The notes below the pieces were generated by a model. It had not been told where the DNA came from. It ran no database searches and worked only from the letters and a program-made list of their open reading frames with translations. The position numbers were made by a program, and so were the translations under genes. Positions 46,509 to 59,200 of a DNA stretch of 64,000 nucleotides are shown here, piece by piece. This DNA comes from Hsuehochloa calcarea (taxonomy: Eukaryota; Streptophyta; Magnoliopsida; Poales; Poaceae). The stretch is from NCBI GenBank assembly GCA_036346395.1, contig CM070604.1:47643662-47707661 (forward strand). Reading direction: 5' to 3'. How positions within the stretch are numbered: the stretch's first letter is position 1; each line of letters opens with the position of its first letter.

Positions 46509-47043
46509 TAGGGTGTCAATCGAATCTGAATTATATGTTTTATCTGGCATTCAAATTTGGTTGGTAGTGAATATAATTTAGATTTTTTTCATCCGATTAA
46601 AAATTTCTCCCCTATTTGTATTCGTATAAAAAAATATGGATACAAATATGGTATGGACTTTTGCCATCTGAAATGTTATTTTATCTGCATTATTCATATT
46701 TGAATTCAACAAAACAATATACACATTTTATTGCAGTATGGCTAATTAGTTAGATGAGTATTTTTAATTTAATATGAATTCATGTTTTTAGGTGAAATAG
46801 GTAAACTAGTATAATTAGGTGTACTATACACGAGGATAAAGTATCATAAATATCTTGTAATTACGTAAGTTATGAGGATATCCGAATCCGACCGAATTGA
46901 GTAAGTATTCTATCTGTATTTGTTACAACATTCGATTCATATTCGAATTCGAAAATATTCGAATTCGTATTCGTTTAAAAAAAATACAAATACGAATATA
47001 GAAAGATAATTATTAAATTCATATTCGATCCATTGACACCCTA
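46509..47043. mobile_element. hAT-type MITE, 535 bases
   Basis: Terminal inverted repeats TAGGGTGTCAAT occur at 46509 and, inverted (ATTGACACCCTA), at 47032-47043. They are flanked by an 8-base target duplication with one mismatch (gatgtagt 46501-46508, aatgtagt 47044-47051). The interior is AT-rich and full of attcgtattcg and gaattcgaatat motifs, with no coding capacity. Eight-base targets and this end sequence fit non-autonomous hAT elements. Confidence 0.85.
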
Positions 47044-47915
47044 AATGTAGTGAAACAGAGCGTGTTTTGAGTACATGAATTTACAGAAAACAGTTCACTT
47101 GGTAGGAATATTTTCCGTGTTCCAGAAAGGGCCTCAGCTACGGAGAAACATATGTTGCCAACAGGTCAGCTGAAGATTATTACCGTTTTTATGGCACAGG
47201 AAGGCAAGGAGAACTCTCGAGGGAGACTTGGAGTCACGACGTACGCTCAAAAAGCGTCCAGAAGGGACAGGATAAAGAGAAGACCAGTTCGCTTATTGAA
47301 GAAGTTACCGGCCACGAGCGCTCGCAGACGCCTGGCTCACTTCAGAGTTCAGACGGTGGATTGATGGTCGGTCGTGGACAGTGGCGAAGCTTGAGTCCAA
47401 ATAGAAAAGGGGCCATCTCCTAATAGAGAATAAATTGCAAAGGAAAGAGCGAGGGGGCGATATGGTCCGAAAAATAACTAGGTTAGAGAGAGAGTGATGT
47501 TTGGGGGGTTATATAGAAGAGCTTGCAGCCACCAGCCAGTGCCCTAGCTAGTGTGTGGCAGGCCGGCCATGCGCGAGTGTTAAGCATTATTTTGTTGATT
47601 TCTTGGAGGGAAATTGCTAAGTAGTATTAACCTTGGGAGTACTTGAATTTTCCATCCTCTGATTTGCCTCGAAATTTGCGCCTCTGGTGATGTCTCGGGC
47701 AAGTTAGGTTTAGGGTTTGGGTTCGGGTTTGGGTTGGGTTCACTGGAGCCTCCTAGGTATTGAGGGAGGTCAGTGACGGGGCGGTGGTGGCGCCGCAGGT
47801 CGGAGGAGGGTGGGGGTGACAATTACGAGAGCAGTAGGAGGCGGCGGGAGGCGGTGTCGGATCAAACAGCAGTAGCCACCGGAGACGAGGTAGGAGGGTG
47901 TTGTTAGGGAATATC
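47044..47915. other. Intergenic DNA left of the small CACTA element
   Basis: A 70-codon frame (47152-47364) and a Pro/Asn-rich minus-strand frame (47822-47580) are open but not recognised. The sequence around 47760-47915 continues beyond the CACTA insert at 49054-49320 as a GC-rich block, perhaps a former leader or gene edge. Confidence 0.35.
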
Positions 47916-49053
47916 CACTACTACACAAAACCTCATCACGACGGTTCTAAACAGTAATCACATACGGTTTTTAAACCGTTTGAATTTATGTGTCTGTGAT
48001 AACAGACGGTTTTCAAACCGTTTGTGAAAAAGGTGTTTAGAACTGTCTGTAATAGTCTATTTTCACAAACGGTCATGAACAAGAATCGTCTGTGATAGTT
48101 TTTTCTATTGTAAAAAAATTGGATTTTGAATGTTTCATAGTTGGTACCATCACAGTTTATGTGAACTTTTCATCTTCAGAGACTCTTGAAAATACATGAA
48201 AAAGCATCACTCCTATACAAAACTTTCCCGGCCTCCACCTTGCGGCCTGTGAGTACCCTAATGCTGCCTATCTTGACCATGACATCAGCGAAGATGGTGC
48301 TGAGGAGACCCGAGTAGGAGTCAACGACGTCGACGGTGGAGGTGTCGTTGTAGAGCACGACTTCGGGGGCGATGACGGCGAAGCCATTGCAGATGTGAGC
48401 CGTTGCACCCATTTACCATTTACGTACGTGCACCCATAGGTTAGCTACTATGATCGATCGAGTCATCGAGGAAGAAGAAATTTGTTTGCTTACAGCTGAG
48501 AAGGGCGAGGTCCTTGTCATCGAGGCCTGCGGCGGCGAACTTGGATCGGAGCACGTCAACGGAGACGAAGTCCAGCAGCACGTCGGTGTCCCGCAGGTTC
48601 GACACCCTCCCCAGCACATCCCGCCTCGACTCGGCAATTATTTATAAGGACAACGCCAAAATATTTTGCCTCCCGCACACGCGTTCAAAAATTTTCGAAC
48701 TCCCGCGCTACGAATCACAGACGATTTCATACAAAAATCGTCTGACATGAACCGTTTGTGATAAGTATCTCATTACAGACAGTTCTTAATATAAACCATA
48801 TGTGATAAGTATCTCATCACAGACGGTTTGTATTATGAACCGTCTGTAATTTTACCATGGCTAGAAAAATTCCAAGCCATGGTAAAATCAAATAGTAAAG
48901 AAAATTTTAAGCCATGGTAAAATCCAAGTTATAGTAAAATGACAGACGGTTCTTAATACAAACCGTCTGTGATAATCTAAGTCATCATCTGTATTTTATA
49001 AACCGTCTGTGATAGGTCCATATCACAGACGGTTCCACTGTTTTGTAGTAGTG
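47916..49053. mobile_element. Small non-autonomous CACTA element carrying a peroxidase fragment
   Basis: It starts CACTACTACACAAAAC and ends GTTTTGTAGTAGTG, giving inverted CACTACTACA ends. It is flanked by the 3-base duplication atc (47913-47915, 49054-49056). Subterminal copies of tcacagacggtt and accgtctgtgat lie at 47935-48095 and 48715-49035, the same motif as in the large CACTA at 17.5-24.0 kb. The middle (about 48175-48660) is GC-rich and derives from a class III peroxidase gene. No transposase is present. Confidence 0.92.
48176..48650 (-). pseudogene. Captured class III peroxidase gene fragment
   Basis: On the minus strand, about 48640-48500 translates to VSNLRDTDVLLDF and LRSKFAAAGLDDKDLALLS, the stretch before the distal heme-binding G-A-H-T motif of plant secretory peroxidases. 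After a short gap with donor-like GTAAGC, 48412-48200 reads APEVVLYNDTSTVDVVDSYS and FADVMVKIGSIRVLTG, the C-terminal end of the same family (usual form d-F-a-x-A-M-V-K-M-G-x-I-x-V-L-T-G). The proximal-His segment between them is lost or scrambled. The fragment is too short for an enzyme (family about 310-350 residues) and is enclosed by CACTA ends. Confidence 0.75.
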
Positions 49054-49056
49054 ATC

Positions 49057-50184
49057 ACCGAAGAGGACGAAGAAGGGCGGTGTGGGGACGGGTCGCCTAA
49101 GAGGAGGAAGAAGGAGGCAGCACGGGAGGGTGCTTGGGGTGGAGGGAGAGGGAGGTGGGAGCGGTAGTGGTAGCGGCGACGCAACGGCGGGTGGTGGTGC
49201 AACGGTGGTGGTTGGGTAGGGAGGCGGCTAGGGTTTGGAGATGGGCAAGGAGAGAGTTTATAAGGTTTAGATGAGAGATGAGATCTCTTAGATCTGCCAC
49301 CTGGATATCAGAGGACATATATATATAGAAAAAATACTAACTATTATTGGGTGTAGTTACTCCCGCTTTATCGATCGTCCCTTTGCCTCAAGATGTGTGC
49401 GCCAAAATTGGTCCGTTTGGGCTGGTTATCCTAGAAATCTAGCATATCGGCGAACCTTTTTCTCTCGTTATGCGGCGTTTATTTGTTACACACACGGGGA
49501 TCTTCGAGATGCATGTTTGGAGCCGGAGGATCCTCGGAAGACTAGCCGCCACTCACTAGCTCGCGGTCTCCGCTCTCCACGATTCCAGGCCCCGATACAC
49601 CGAACGAACGCTGCTACTCGCTAGTACACACAGCAACACGCCATCAATGCTTTCCTAGGATGAGAGCGTCGCAGTAACATGCATGGAGCTTGAAACGCAC
49701 ACCACATGGTAAAGACTTCATAGACGTAAAACTGATTTGGGTATTAGATCGATCCGCGTGTAAATATTTCGCTGCATAGTACTGGTCACACACTCGCTAA
49801 ATATTATTCACACGTAGTAGTGCAGAGGATCTAGATCTGAAATAGTGGTGATGAGGTGTTTTTTGTTTTATTTTTATTACGATGTGGGCCCCTACCTATA
49901 TAAATGGTGACGTCTCATTTCGAGCTAGCCCCTCCCAAGACGGCCAGGTCGATGCAGAAGACGAGGCTAACAAGGGACGGAAGAACCTAGCTAGTACGTG
50001 CATGCGATCACAGAATGCCTGTGGGAGTGTCCAACCCTTAATCTGTACAGACATCGCCACAAGTCAACCCAAGAAGAGCTCGCCCCCTCCCGGCCCCGGC
50101 CACGCGTCCACGACCCCGTCCAAGTCAAAACGCGCCAAAAGCCACACATATCCACCAAAAGTTCCCATCACATCGCGCTACTAG
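49057..50184. other. Intergenic DNA right of the small CACTA element
   Basis: 49057-49310 is a GC-rich block open on the minus strand (Ser/Thr/Leu/Pro-rich, unrecognised). 49310-50184 has a TATA-like ctatataaat (about 49897) and a 100-codon unrecognised frame starting at 49882. No gene is supported. Confidence 0.35.
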
Positions 50185-51333
50185 GGATGAAAACGGATCG
50201 AATAGTTTTCGATCGATCCGGACGAAAACGGATTCGGATTGTCTCGGATCGGATTTTTCTTGGATAATTTTCAGATCGGAAACAGATTCAGATATTTTTG
50301 TCAGAAACGGAAACGAAAACGGTAGGCATGCTATCCGGCGGATACGGATACGGATACAGATTATCCGGATAAGACCAAGTCCAGATATCCGGATTTCGGC
50401 CCAAAAGAAGAGGATTTCAGCCCAAAAGAGAAAATAAGATTTTAATTGATTTTTGAATTTCAGAAAATGTAACAAATCAAATAGCCTTTTAGAAAATAGC
50501 AAATAGAGTTAAAAAAATTCTAGAAAAAAAATCAAAAAAATTCCTTGAATTATTTTGAACTTAATAAAATTAAGTTCAAGTTAAAGTTTTTTTTATATTT
50601 TTGCACATAAATTATTTTTAATTCCTGAAAATAGGAAAAACCTTTTTAAAATCCAGAAAATTCAAGAATTTTTTTATTTTCACTTTAAATCCAATAAATT
50701 CATAGAAATCTCAATAAATTTTATTTTTGACATTGAAAACTAGGAAATTAAATAATTGACTTTATTTTATTATTATTTTCTTTTTAACCAAGAAAACTCT
50801 TTTAAATCTCAGAAAATCCAATAAAATAATAACTTTATTAATTTTATTTTTGGTAATATACTTTGAGATGTTACAGTTATTTTTGTATAGATTAACCATC
50901 TAGCCTGATCAATGTTAGTGTGAACTAAGTTTTATATGTGTGATGAACTAAGTGTGAATGTGTGATGACTTGTGACTTTATGAGTTATAACTTATGAGCT
51001 AAATATGGTAAACTAAGTGTTATATTTGTGATGAACTAGTTAATGCAATTTGCTAGTGCCAATGTTATGTGTGGTTGCTGAAAATATGAACAATTCAAGA
51101 ATGTTTGCATCAAATAAACTAGTTATATGTTTTCGTTATTTTATGGCATACAATTTAGGGGGTTTTCATGTTTCGAAAAATATCCGTGACCGTATTTGTT
51201 TCAATTCGTATTCGCTCTGTATTCGTATTCAATATTATTCATATCCGGAGTATTCGTATTCGTATCCGAATCCGGAAAAAAAATATGAAAATAAATATGG
51301 CAGAGCCATTATCCGTCCGTATCCGATCCACTA
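50185..51333. mobile_element. Decayed transposon with ATCCGGAT/CGGATACGG motifs
   Basis: The left part (50185-50400) starts TAGGGATGAAAACGGATCG and is packed with ggatacggatac and tatccggat. The right part (51168-51333) holds the inverse motifs (gtattcgtatccgaatccgg and tccgtatccgatcc) around an AT-rich centre. The arrangement resembles the hAT-type MITE at 46.5 kb. The right terminus is missing where it meets an LTR fragment, so no target duplication can be shown. Confidence 0.55.
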
Positions 51334-51829
51334 CGACTCGGAAGCCAGGCAAGACTCCTACTAGAACACGACAACCAATAGGACAAAAGAAAGAATACTA
51401 AACAAAGATTACCTAATAATCACTCACTAATCTTTGTGCACTTACTTATTGAGGCTATGTACTTAGACTGGGAACTCAGCTGCTAATTGAACTCGACTTC
51501 AATTTGGCTCACACACACTCGGTCGGAGATGGTGGTACAACTCGAACACATCTTGGACTCTTACTCATTGATGTAGTTGGTCTCAACTACGACGGACCCA
51601 ATTGTTACTCAATACAGGACGTCGAACACATATCCATAACATCCCAGACTCGACTCAGGATAGCAACCATATTTCCTCAATGTCCCGGACTCAACTCTAC
51701 GGACTTGACTTAAGATGACAAACACATCTTCTCAACGTCTCGAACTCAACTCTAACTAGACACACGGGATTACAACTCACGAACTCGGCCATGAGTAGCG
51801 CTGGCTTGTTATCTTCTAGCTTCTTTGTG

Positions 51830-52664
51830 AAATAAGACTTCTCTTCTTTATTTTTGGAACGACATTAAAGTGTCTATAGTCCCGACAATTATAGCATCTC
51901 ACCTTTGTCTTATCGAATTTTCAATTCTTGCAGCCTCGGCCATCACCACCGTTAGAGCCGCCGAAGGAGCCCTCACCTTTGCCTTTCGATGATTGGGCCT
52001 CCCACTCGGTGCAGGTTAACAGCAGGTGCTCATCTTCGTTGCCGCTAGATCCTCAAATCTGTTCCTTGTGCGCTTCAAGCAACCAATCAGCTCCTCAACC
52101 ATCATCACCTTGAGGTCGCCGAACTACTCAATAGTGGAGACGATTTGCAAAAACTTTCCGGAGACTGCACGAAGGAACTTTCTCACAACATAGCTTTCTT
52201 CCATCTTGTCCCATAAAACTCTGATCTAGTTGACAATAGTCGTCAACCTCATGACGAAGTCGTCGATCGACTCCGTCTCTTTCATGCACATCTCCTCAAA
52301 CTCACTCTTGAGGGTCTACACTCGTGCTTGCTTGACACGATCGGCACCAAGATGTATCGTCTTCAACGCCTCCCACATAGTTTTGGCTGTCTCTTTTTCA
52401 GTCAGTAGGAAGAGTGTTTCCTCCAGGATGCCTCCATAGATAGCTTGTCAAGGCCATCTGATCCTTGCGTACATCGATGTTGTCGTCCTCGACCACGTCC
52501 CACACTTCTTGAACGCGTATATACATTTTCATCTTGATTACCCATATTGCATAATTGCTTTCTGTGAGCATCAGATAATGCAGCGAGAAGGTGGAACTCT
52601 CCTTCACCATCACACCCGACGTCATCTCGTCACCGGTGACACCACTTCCCAGAGAGCACAGCAT
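51830..52664 (-). pseudogene. Copia gag remnant
   Basis: Translation on the minus strand reads SLHYLMLTESNYAIWVIKMK and YIRVQEVWDVVEDDN, the start of copia gag (UBN2-type). Much farther on, RCYNCRDYRHFNV at about 51905-51867 is a zinc knuckle that has lost its last cysteine. Several stops lie between them. It is out of use. Confidence 0.75.
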
Positions 52665-52709
52665 AATCTTGGGTATACACGGATCAAAAACTCAAACTCC
52701 GATACCAAT

Positions 52710-53212
52710 TGTTGGACCAAACCGAAGAAACTTCAGTCAATTAGAAAAGGAAATTCACGACAAAACCTCTCGGCAGAAAGTTCTCGCTCAGCGGAGACTC
52801 ACGCTTCGGCAGAGCGTTCGGTAGGCGCTGGAAACCAATCCCCGAAGCCAGCACATGCTCTGGACGATGCGATCGACTAGACTATGCACACGCATGATGA
52901 CGATCCTTGACATGTGGACACGCACAACGGCAGGAAGAACGAAGGATTTTGGTGCTGCAGCAGTGCAACGTTTTCGTCTCTTTTTTTCTATTGCTTTGAC
53001 TCACATTGCTTCTTGACACACGATCTTACAAGCAGCTAGTGCTAGTTATATAGACACATCAAATAGACTAAAACGGATACAAATCCGGTTCGACAAGAAT
53101 ACCGTATACAAAACAGAAACAACTCTACAACCCGGAAGCCAGACAAGACTCCTACTAGAACACGACAACCAATAGGAGAAAAGAAATAATACTCAACAAA
53201 GATTACCTAACA
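52710..53212 (-). repeat. 5' LTR of the gag-only copia element
   Basis: 503 bases. On the minus strand it begins TGTTAGGTAATCTTTG and ends GGTCCAACA beside the primer-binding site. The first part is repeated in the truncated 3' LTR at 51334-51418. Confidence 0.75.
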
Positions 53213-54059
53213 TGGGCGGAGGAAGCTAAGCTGAAGTAGCTGTTCAAAGGATACAAGCGGCGCCGCATCGAGAGGAGGGCCACCACCGTCGTGTTCATGG
53301 TCATCCCGGGGTGGCACCGTGGAGGAGGAGGTGGACGGGAAGGAGGTGCTAGCGGGAAGGGGGAGGAGGTACCAGCGTACGTGCGAGGAGGTACGAGAAG
53401 CTGCGCCAGGGGTGACGTGTGGGCATGGAGTCCAAGGAGGCCAAAATGAAGGCGCTTTGGGCGCGCCTCGACCACAGTCGCCGCCCAGATGCCAATGGTG
53501 GGCTCACCGCCAGCCCGGCCAGCATAGAGGCAACTAACGGAGTATTTTTGCACTGTTACCCCCCTTGGTTTTTCTTTCACAACTCACATTACTGTTGTTT
53601 TCTCTTTTGCTAATGTTTGAAAACAAAAGTAAAAAAAATCAAATCTTTTGCTTTTGTGCAATCTCTGGGTAGTTAAAAATTCAAATCCTATGCTTTTGCG
53701 CAATATCTGGGTCAAAAATGTTCTGTAGGTATCACCATTTTGGAAAATGCAACAGGTTTCATGTTTCTTGTTTGTCGTTAATCCTTGCATTCTCGGGACA
53801 CTTTTGTACTTTTCTTGTCATTCGTTAAGAGCAGCTTGGTTGAGTTATCCTAGTAGAGCACTTTAGGTGAGAGACTTCACATGTCTTAGAATCCAGCGGT
53901 TCTCATTTTTTTCTGCCCTTTACTTTGGTTCACTCTGATTTCTTTGTATCGATTTTTTTTGCAAGGAACCTTTGTATCCATATATGACTAAAAATTTTAC
54001 CCCTTTTTTTGGCACCGAAACTTTGGTAGTACAAAATTTCATTTTGCTGTTCAGGTTCA
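53213..54059. other. Intergenic DNA with GC-rich block
   Basis: 53213-53540 is GC-rich and open in several frames (for example text with FKGYKRRRIERRATTVVFMV), possibly a gene scrap, but I do not recognise it. 53540-54059 is AT-rich without coding signal. Confidence 0.35.
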
Positions 54060-56280
54060 TCATAGATTTTTTTTAATAAAAGGTTTCCCCCAATCCTATT
54101 AATAGAAACTAGATTACAATGTTACGAAGACAGCTGAGAGACAAAAGTTCCTAACAATTTCCACAAGTCACACCCTCGAAATACAAGTTCAGACCAAAGA
54201 GAGTGAACAAACTAAAACAAGATTTTGCCAATCCTAGCATAAAGAGACAGGCAAAACATCAGACAATCATCCACCTGGATCCATCCCATCTTCAAGTCTT
54301 CTGGTCCATGGAATCCATCTTCTCCTCGCACCAAAAATTTCATTGGCCACTTGACAAATCGCCCTAGAGCTCCTGGTAAGCAACTCCTGCTTGGCCTCCT
54401 TCTACAGAAGTTAATCCAATAGCAAATAACAAAAATCACTGAAACAGGTTCTGCAGACCATTTTCATTGAAAACATGTGTGTTGAATTGTGCACTCTCCA
54501 AATGATCCAAAAAAGGCCACTAAACCGACTAATACTAATTTCCTTGTCCTCCTAGCAAAATCATCAACCCAGAAAATAACAAAAATGATCCAAAAAACAT
54601 ACGTGTTGAATTGTGCACTCTCCAAATGATCCAAAAAAAGGCCGCTAAACCAACTAATACTAATTTCCTTATCCTCCTAGCAAAACCATCAACCCAGCCA
54701 ATCACCAGCTAATGGATATCTGTAGGAGGACCAGGCAAGTCAAAAGTGTTGCAGATAACATTCCAAATGAATCTCGACAAAGGACAAACCAAAAATAGAT
54801 GATTGATACTCTCATCCATCCCACAAAAAATACAAGCCTTATCCCCTAACCATCCTCTATGTATAAGATTATCTTTAGTTAGTATTCTTTGCTTAAACAC
54901 TAACCACAGAAAAACTTTGACCCTCAGGTAGTTTGACATCCCAGATAAAACGATATGGAAAATCTATATTCTTAACTCTTAAAGCATTATAGAAAGATTT
55001 TATAGAGAAAACCCCAGATGAAGATAACATCCATATCAACTTTTCACAATCCTCACTAAACTTCACACAACTACAATCTTTCAAGAGTTGATTCCACAAG
55101 ATTAGATTGTGCCCCAGAAGAGTTCTTCTAAAACTAATGAGATTCAAACCTTTCTTGAAAACATTTGCCACTGTGACATGCCTATTAAAAGCCAGGTTAT
55201 AAAAACTAGCATATTTCACTGATAAAGGTACATCTCCCATCCATAAATCCTCCCAGAACCTAGTTTTTGTACCATCACCCAGCTTTCTTTTGCAATAGGA
55301 GAACAAGATATCCTTTATCTCCATTATACCTTTCAAAAGTAAGAATTTCCAACCTTTGCTTTTACTTGAGTCAAAGTTTTCTTGCAAAGGTATTTCTTCA
55401 TGATAATTTCTTGCTAATGACCCTCTTCATTCTCTAACCTCCACAGCCATTTACCCAACAAACCTAGGTTCATAGTTTTGAGATCTAGAACACCTAGCCC
55501 ACATTGATCTTTTGGCAAACATACGACTGGCCAACTAACCAAGTGGTATTTCTTATTGCCTTCACTAGAATTCCAAAGAAACCTGGACCTGAAAAAAAAA
55601 TCCATTTTTTCCCACACCCACAGGTAAGTTGTACAATAACATCATATATAAAGGTAAACTACTTAAACATGAGTTCACCAACACCAATCTCCCTCCTAAT
55701 GTTAACAATTTCCCCCGTCAACAACTCAATTTATGTTCAAACTTATCCTCAATACTTTTCCAATCCAAATTCCTCACCTCCTTTCTATCCGCATGGACCC
55801 CCCATATTTAAAGGGCACCCCTGCAAGTAAAAATATCCTCATACATATTTTGTTTAGATGCGGCATATCCAATACAAAAGACCTCACTCTTAGGAAAAAA
55901 ATAGACCTAACAAATGCTCAAACAAACAAAAAATAAATTTTAGGTTTTTTGCACTCTCCTCATCTTCCTGAATTAGGAAAATTGTGTCATCTACATACCA
56001 CGATATAGCCAGCCCACCATCCAATAAGTGATAATTTAAACGTTTGATCAAACCTAGCTCTTGAGCTTGTTTTAATAAGTAGAGCTAGAATGTCAACCAC
56101 CAGATCAAATAACAATGGTGACAAAGGATCACCCTGCATAAGACTTTCAAAGGTTCTAAAATATGGACCTATTGCATCATTAACTTTTACACAGACTCTG
56201 CCACCACTGACCGCATGCATTATCCAGTCAACCCACTTAGATGGAAAGCCTTTCAAAACAAGGGTTTTAAATAGAAAAGG
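54060..56280 (-). mobile_element. L1-type LINE, 3' half, interrupted by a gypsy element
   Basis: The minus strand reads FLFKTLVLKGFPSKWVDWIM and LMQGDPLSPLLFDLVVDILA (56292-56100), reverse transcriptase of plant L1 LINEs. The FADD block after it is degraded. Next come KYHLVSWPVVCLPKDQCGLG (about 55560-55490) and the C-terminal zf-RVT motif C-x2-C-x7-H-x4-C (about 54840-54790, CIFCGMDESINHLFLVC). The 3' end is near a plus-strand T run at 54067-54074. Coding is broken in several places. The upstream end stops exactly where a gypsy LTR begins (56281), so the 5' part was probably separated by that insertion. Confidence 0.85.
54475..54705. repeat. 124-base-offset direct duplication inside the LINE 3' region
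   Basis: gtgttgaattgtgcactctc and the next about 95 bases occur at 54479 and again at 54603 with few differences. Two copies of the same LINE segment therefore lie in tandem. Confidence 0.8.
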
Positions 56281-59200
56281 TGTAACATCCAATATTTTTG
56301 AATGTTTTTGAATGCTTTAAAAATAAAAATAACCATTTGATTCCAGCTTAATTTGAATTTTTAAAAATCAAAATAATTTAATGTGATTAATTTAAACTTC
56401 AATTAAATTAAAATTTATTTTATTTGGGTTGCTTGAGTTCCAAAGAATTTTCTGGAAATTTCTACGAATTTTTTGGGATTTATTTGCTATTTCTTTTAGC
56501 TCGGTTTTAGTTAATTCATTTTATGAAAATTTCAAGTACTTTTTAATTCCAATTTTCTCTTGGGCTCAATTCTTTCTTCCTTTGTGCCAAATCTTTGCTG
56601 CTGGCCCAACCTATTTTCTCTTTTCGCTTTTCTCGCGCTTGGCTCACCTCTGCTTCGACCCAAGCTAGCCCAGCCCAGCTCTTGCCTTCGCCTCTTCTCT
56701 CTGTCCGGTGGGTCCGCCCCGTCAGCGCCCTATCTTCTTCTTCCTCTGGACCCCTTGCCAATCCATGTCCTGCAAGCACACGCCTCGCCGTCGTGCTCCT
56801 TGTAAAGTCTCCCTCTCTGGCCCTATATAAAGGTGACCACCTGCGTCCTTTTCTTCTCATCATCATTCTCTCCTGAAGCCCTAAGAAGTTGCCACCGGTC
56901 TCGCCTCTGTTTCATCGGATTCCATCAAAGACGCCACCACCGCTGAAGGTCTTCAACGTCGGATTTCCTCGCCATCGAAGAACCTTGTTCCCAGAGCATT
57001 GTTGGACCGTTGCCGTCCTTTTCTTCCCCAAAACCAGACGTCGCCTCCGCACTCGATCTCTCTGTAACACCCTGACTTAACAAAAGCCCAACATGTCACC
57101 TACAACTACCATCACTACCAATTTTTAACCATTAATCAAGAATTACCAACCTCTAGACTTCAAGATTAAAGTTTCAACAATATATTAAACAAAAAATTCA
57201 TCAACATGATAGTCCATAGATTGAATTTAATATGAACTAAGTAATTACCGAAAGGCATCATAAATAGGTTTAAACTAGGGAACACATCAACTAAGAATAT
57301 TACGAATCATAAGGAACTAAGGGAAACCACAATTTATCCAATTATTACAATGGAAGTTGCTAAATTGTTTATGACTAAAAGGAATGAATTATTGAGTGAA
57401 GTGCTACAAAAAATGGAAACATTCCATGTTCTACTTCCACCCGAAACATGCCATTGTCAATGTTCACCTAAAACAAGAAATAAGCAAGAGTGAGTCCATG
57501 ACTCAATAAATACAAAGCAAAATAGCAAACAGGGCATCCTCTCAACAATAATTCATTTTTATTATCTCATATCACATTTTCACTTTTCATGAATGAGATG
57601 CAAACTCATGCTCATGCCACAACTCAACTTCTGCTTATACCGGTATAGCAGAGTGTAACACCCGTCGGTGTTCACTCATGCCCACACTCTTTAGTGCGGG
57701 ACTAATTGCTCGTCATTTTTTATACGGGGACTTCATTACCCATATCTTACATATGGGGACCTCATCCCACTCCCGTGGGTCAAATCATTCATCATGAATG
57801 CTCAACACGCAATGCAATAAATAATTTATTTTTTCATAATAATAATCATCATCAACAAAATCAAGTTATCGAAAGCATATGAGCAATATGAAATAGGCAT
57901 ATTTCACATGAATAGTCATGACAAGAATTCATTTAACCGAATAATAATTCCACACATTCAAATACCATTCTACCATGTGCTTGCCGTTTTAGTTGCAACG
58001 ACCGAGATAATTTAAAGGTGACATCAATCCCGAAGCCACTCCGCCTACAGTAAACACCCAACTCAATACAAAATATGATAATACAAATCAACACTTAATC
58101 GACAACGCTCCTACACGCTCTCTAATTCCACATCTTTTCTCCTTTACCGGATAGTCCCCCTTGCTGTCCTGGCACTAAAATCGCCATGACTTTCAACTCA
58201 CACATCGTAAAATAGCAAATCATAACAATTCTGGAATGTATACAAAATTTTCTACAACTTCCTAGGTGATCAAATGTTCAGATTAAATAATCTAAACCCC
58301 CCTTTTAACCCAGAAGATAGATATGTCATTTTCTAGACAACAAACTTAATAATTTCATATCTTTTAATCCACACATTCAAATATAATGAATTATGACTTT
58401 GTAGAAACTAGAAGGAATTATCTACCACTTTCTAGGTATGCCCAAAATTCCATTATGCCCTTAGCTTAGACAAATTAATATTTTCCCACGACTGCAACTA
58501 GCAGCAACCCGGTTCTAAACTTATGTGTTCCAGAAATAATAACTTATGTTCTATTCTTCTAAAAATCATGTTCTTAGACTCTCTGTAAACTTTAAGAAAT
58601 TAACTACACTTTTAAAGTATATAAAAACCCAGATTATCCCATATTCTATTTTTAATCCACAAATTAATATGTGCTACCAAAATACTCTCGGAATATGGAT
58701 ATCAACCTTCCGAAGGCTGTATCTTTTAGTTCACTGCTTCATTTTGAACGATCCATACCTTCCTGGAAATCTAACACGATAACCTACCGTTCCTCAAATT
58801 GTACCAAACTCCAATTCTAAACGTAAATACCCCTAATCACTCCTGCAACGTTCTACCCTAATCTGACGTATTTGGATAGAAAAGTCATCTACTCTTCCCC
58901 TTGACCAAACATTCCAAAAATGGAATAGAGATTAACCTATGACAAATCTAATAGGTTTAGATCGTTACTCTCAGAGACACGAGGCCAAAGACCGAATTTT
59001 CCCGTGAGATCTTTCCCTCTCTTCCTCCTCGGGCCGAAACTCCACTGATTCTCCTTCTTCTGGCTGGCAGCAATGGCAGCATGGGGGAGGGGCAGCAGGG
59101 GTGGTGGCTCCATGGGGAGGGGCTGGTGCAAAGGGGCAGGGGGAGGTGCGCAAGGGGGGAGTGGGGTGGCAGCTAGGGTTTGGTCAGCCCCTGCCTCCTC

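Larger units (their letters stand above)
51334..53212 (-). mobile_element. Copia element with gag only, 3' end truncated
   Basis: Minus-strand element. The 5' LTR is 52710-53212, then a primer-binding-like actccgatacca (52696-52707) and a gag remnant. About 85 bases of the 3' LTR (51334-51418) match 53130-53210 (ccggaagccagacaagactc versus the diverged copy). The rest of the 3' LTR is missing at the junction with the neighbouring repeat. No pol is present between the LTR pieces, so it is another gag-only type. Confidence 0.72.

Noticed and set aside
53212..53540. Possible host gene exon with basic text
   Set aside because: Frames are short, interrupted and not recognisable; left as unassigned GC-rich DNA.
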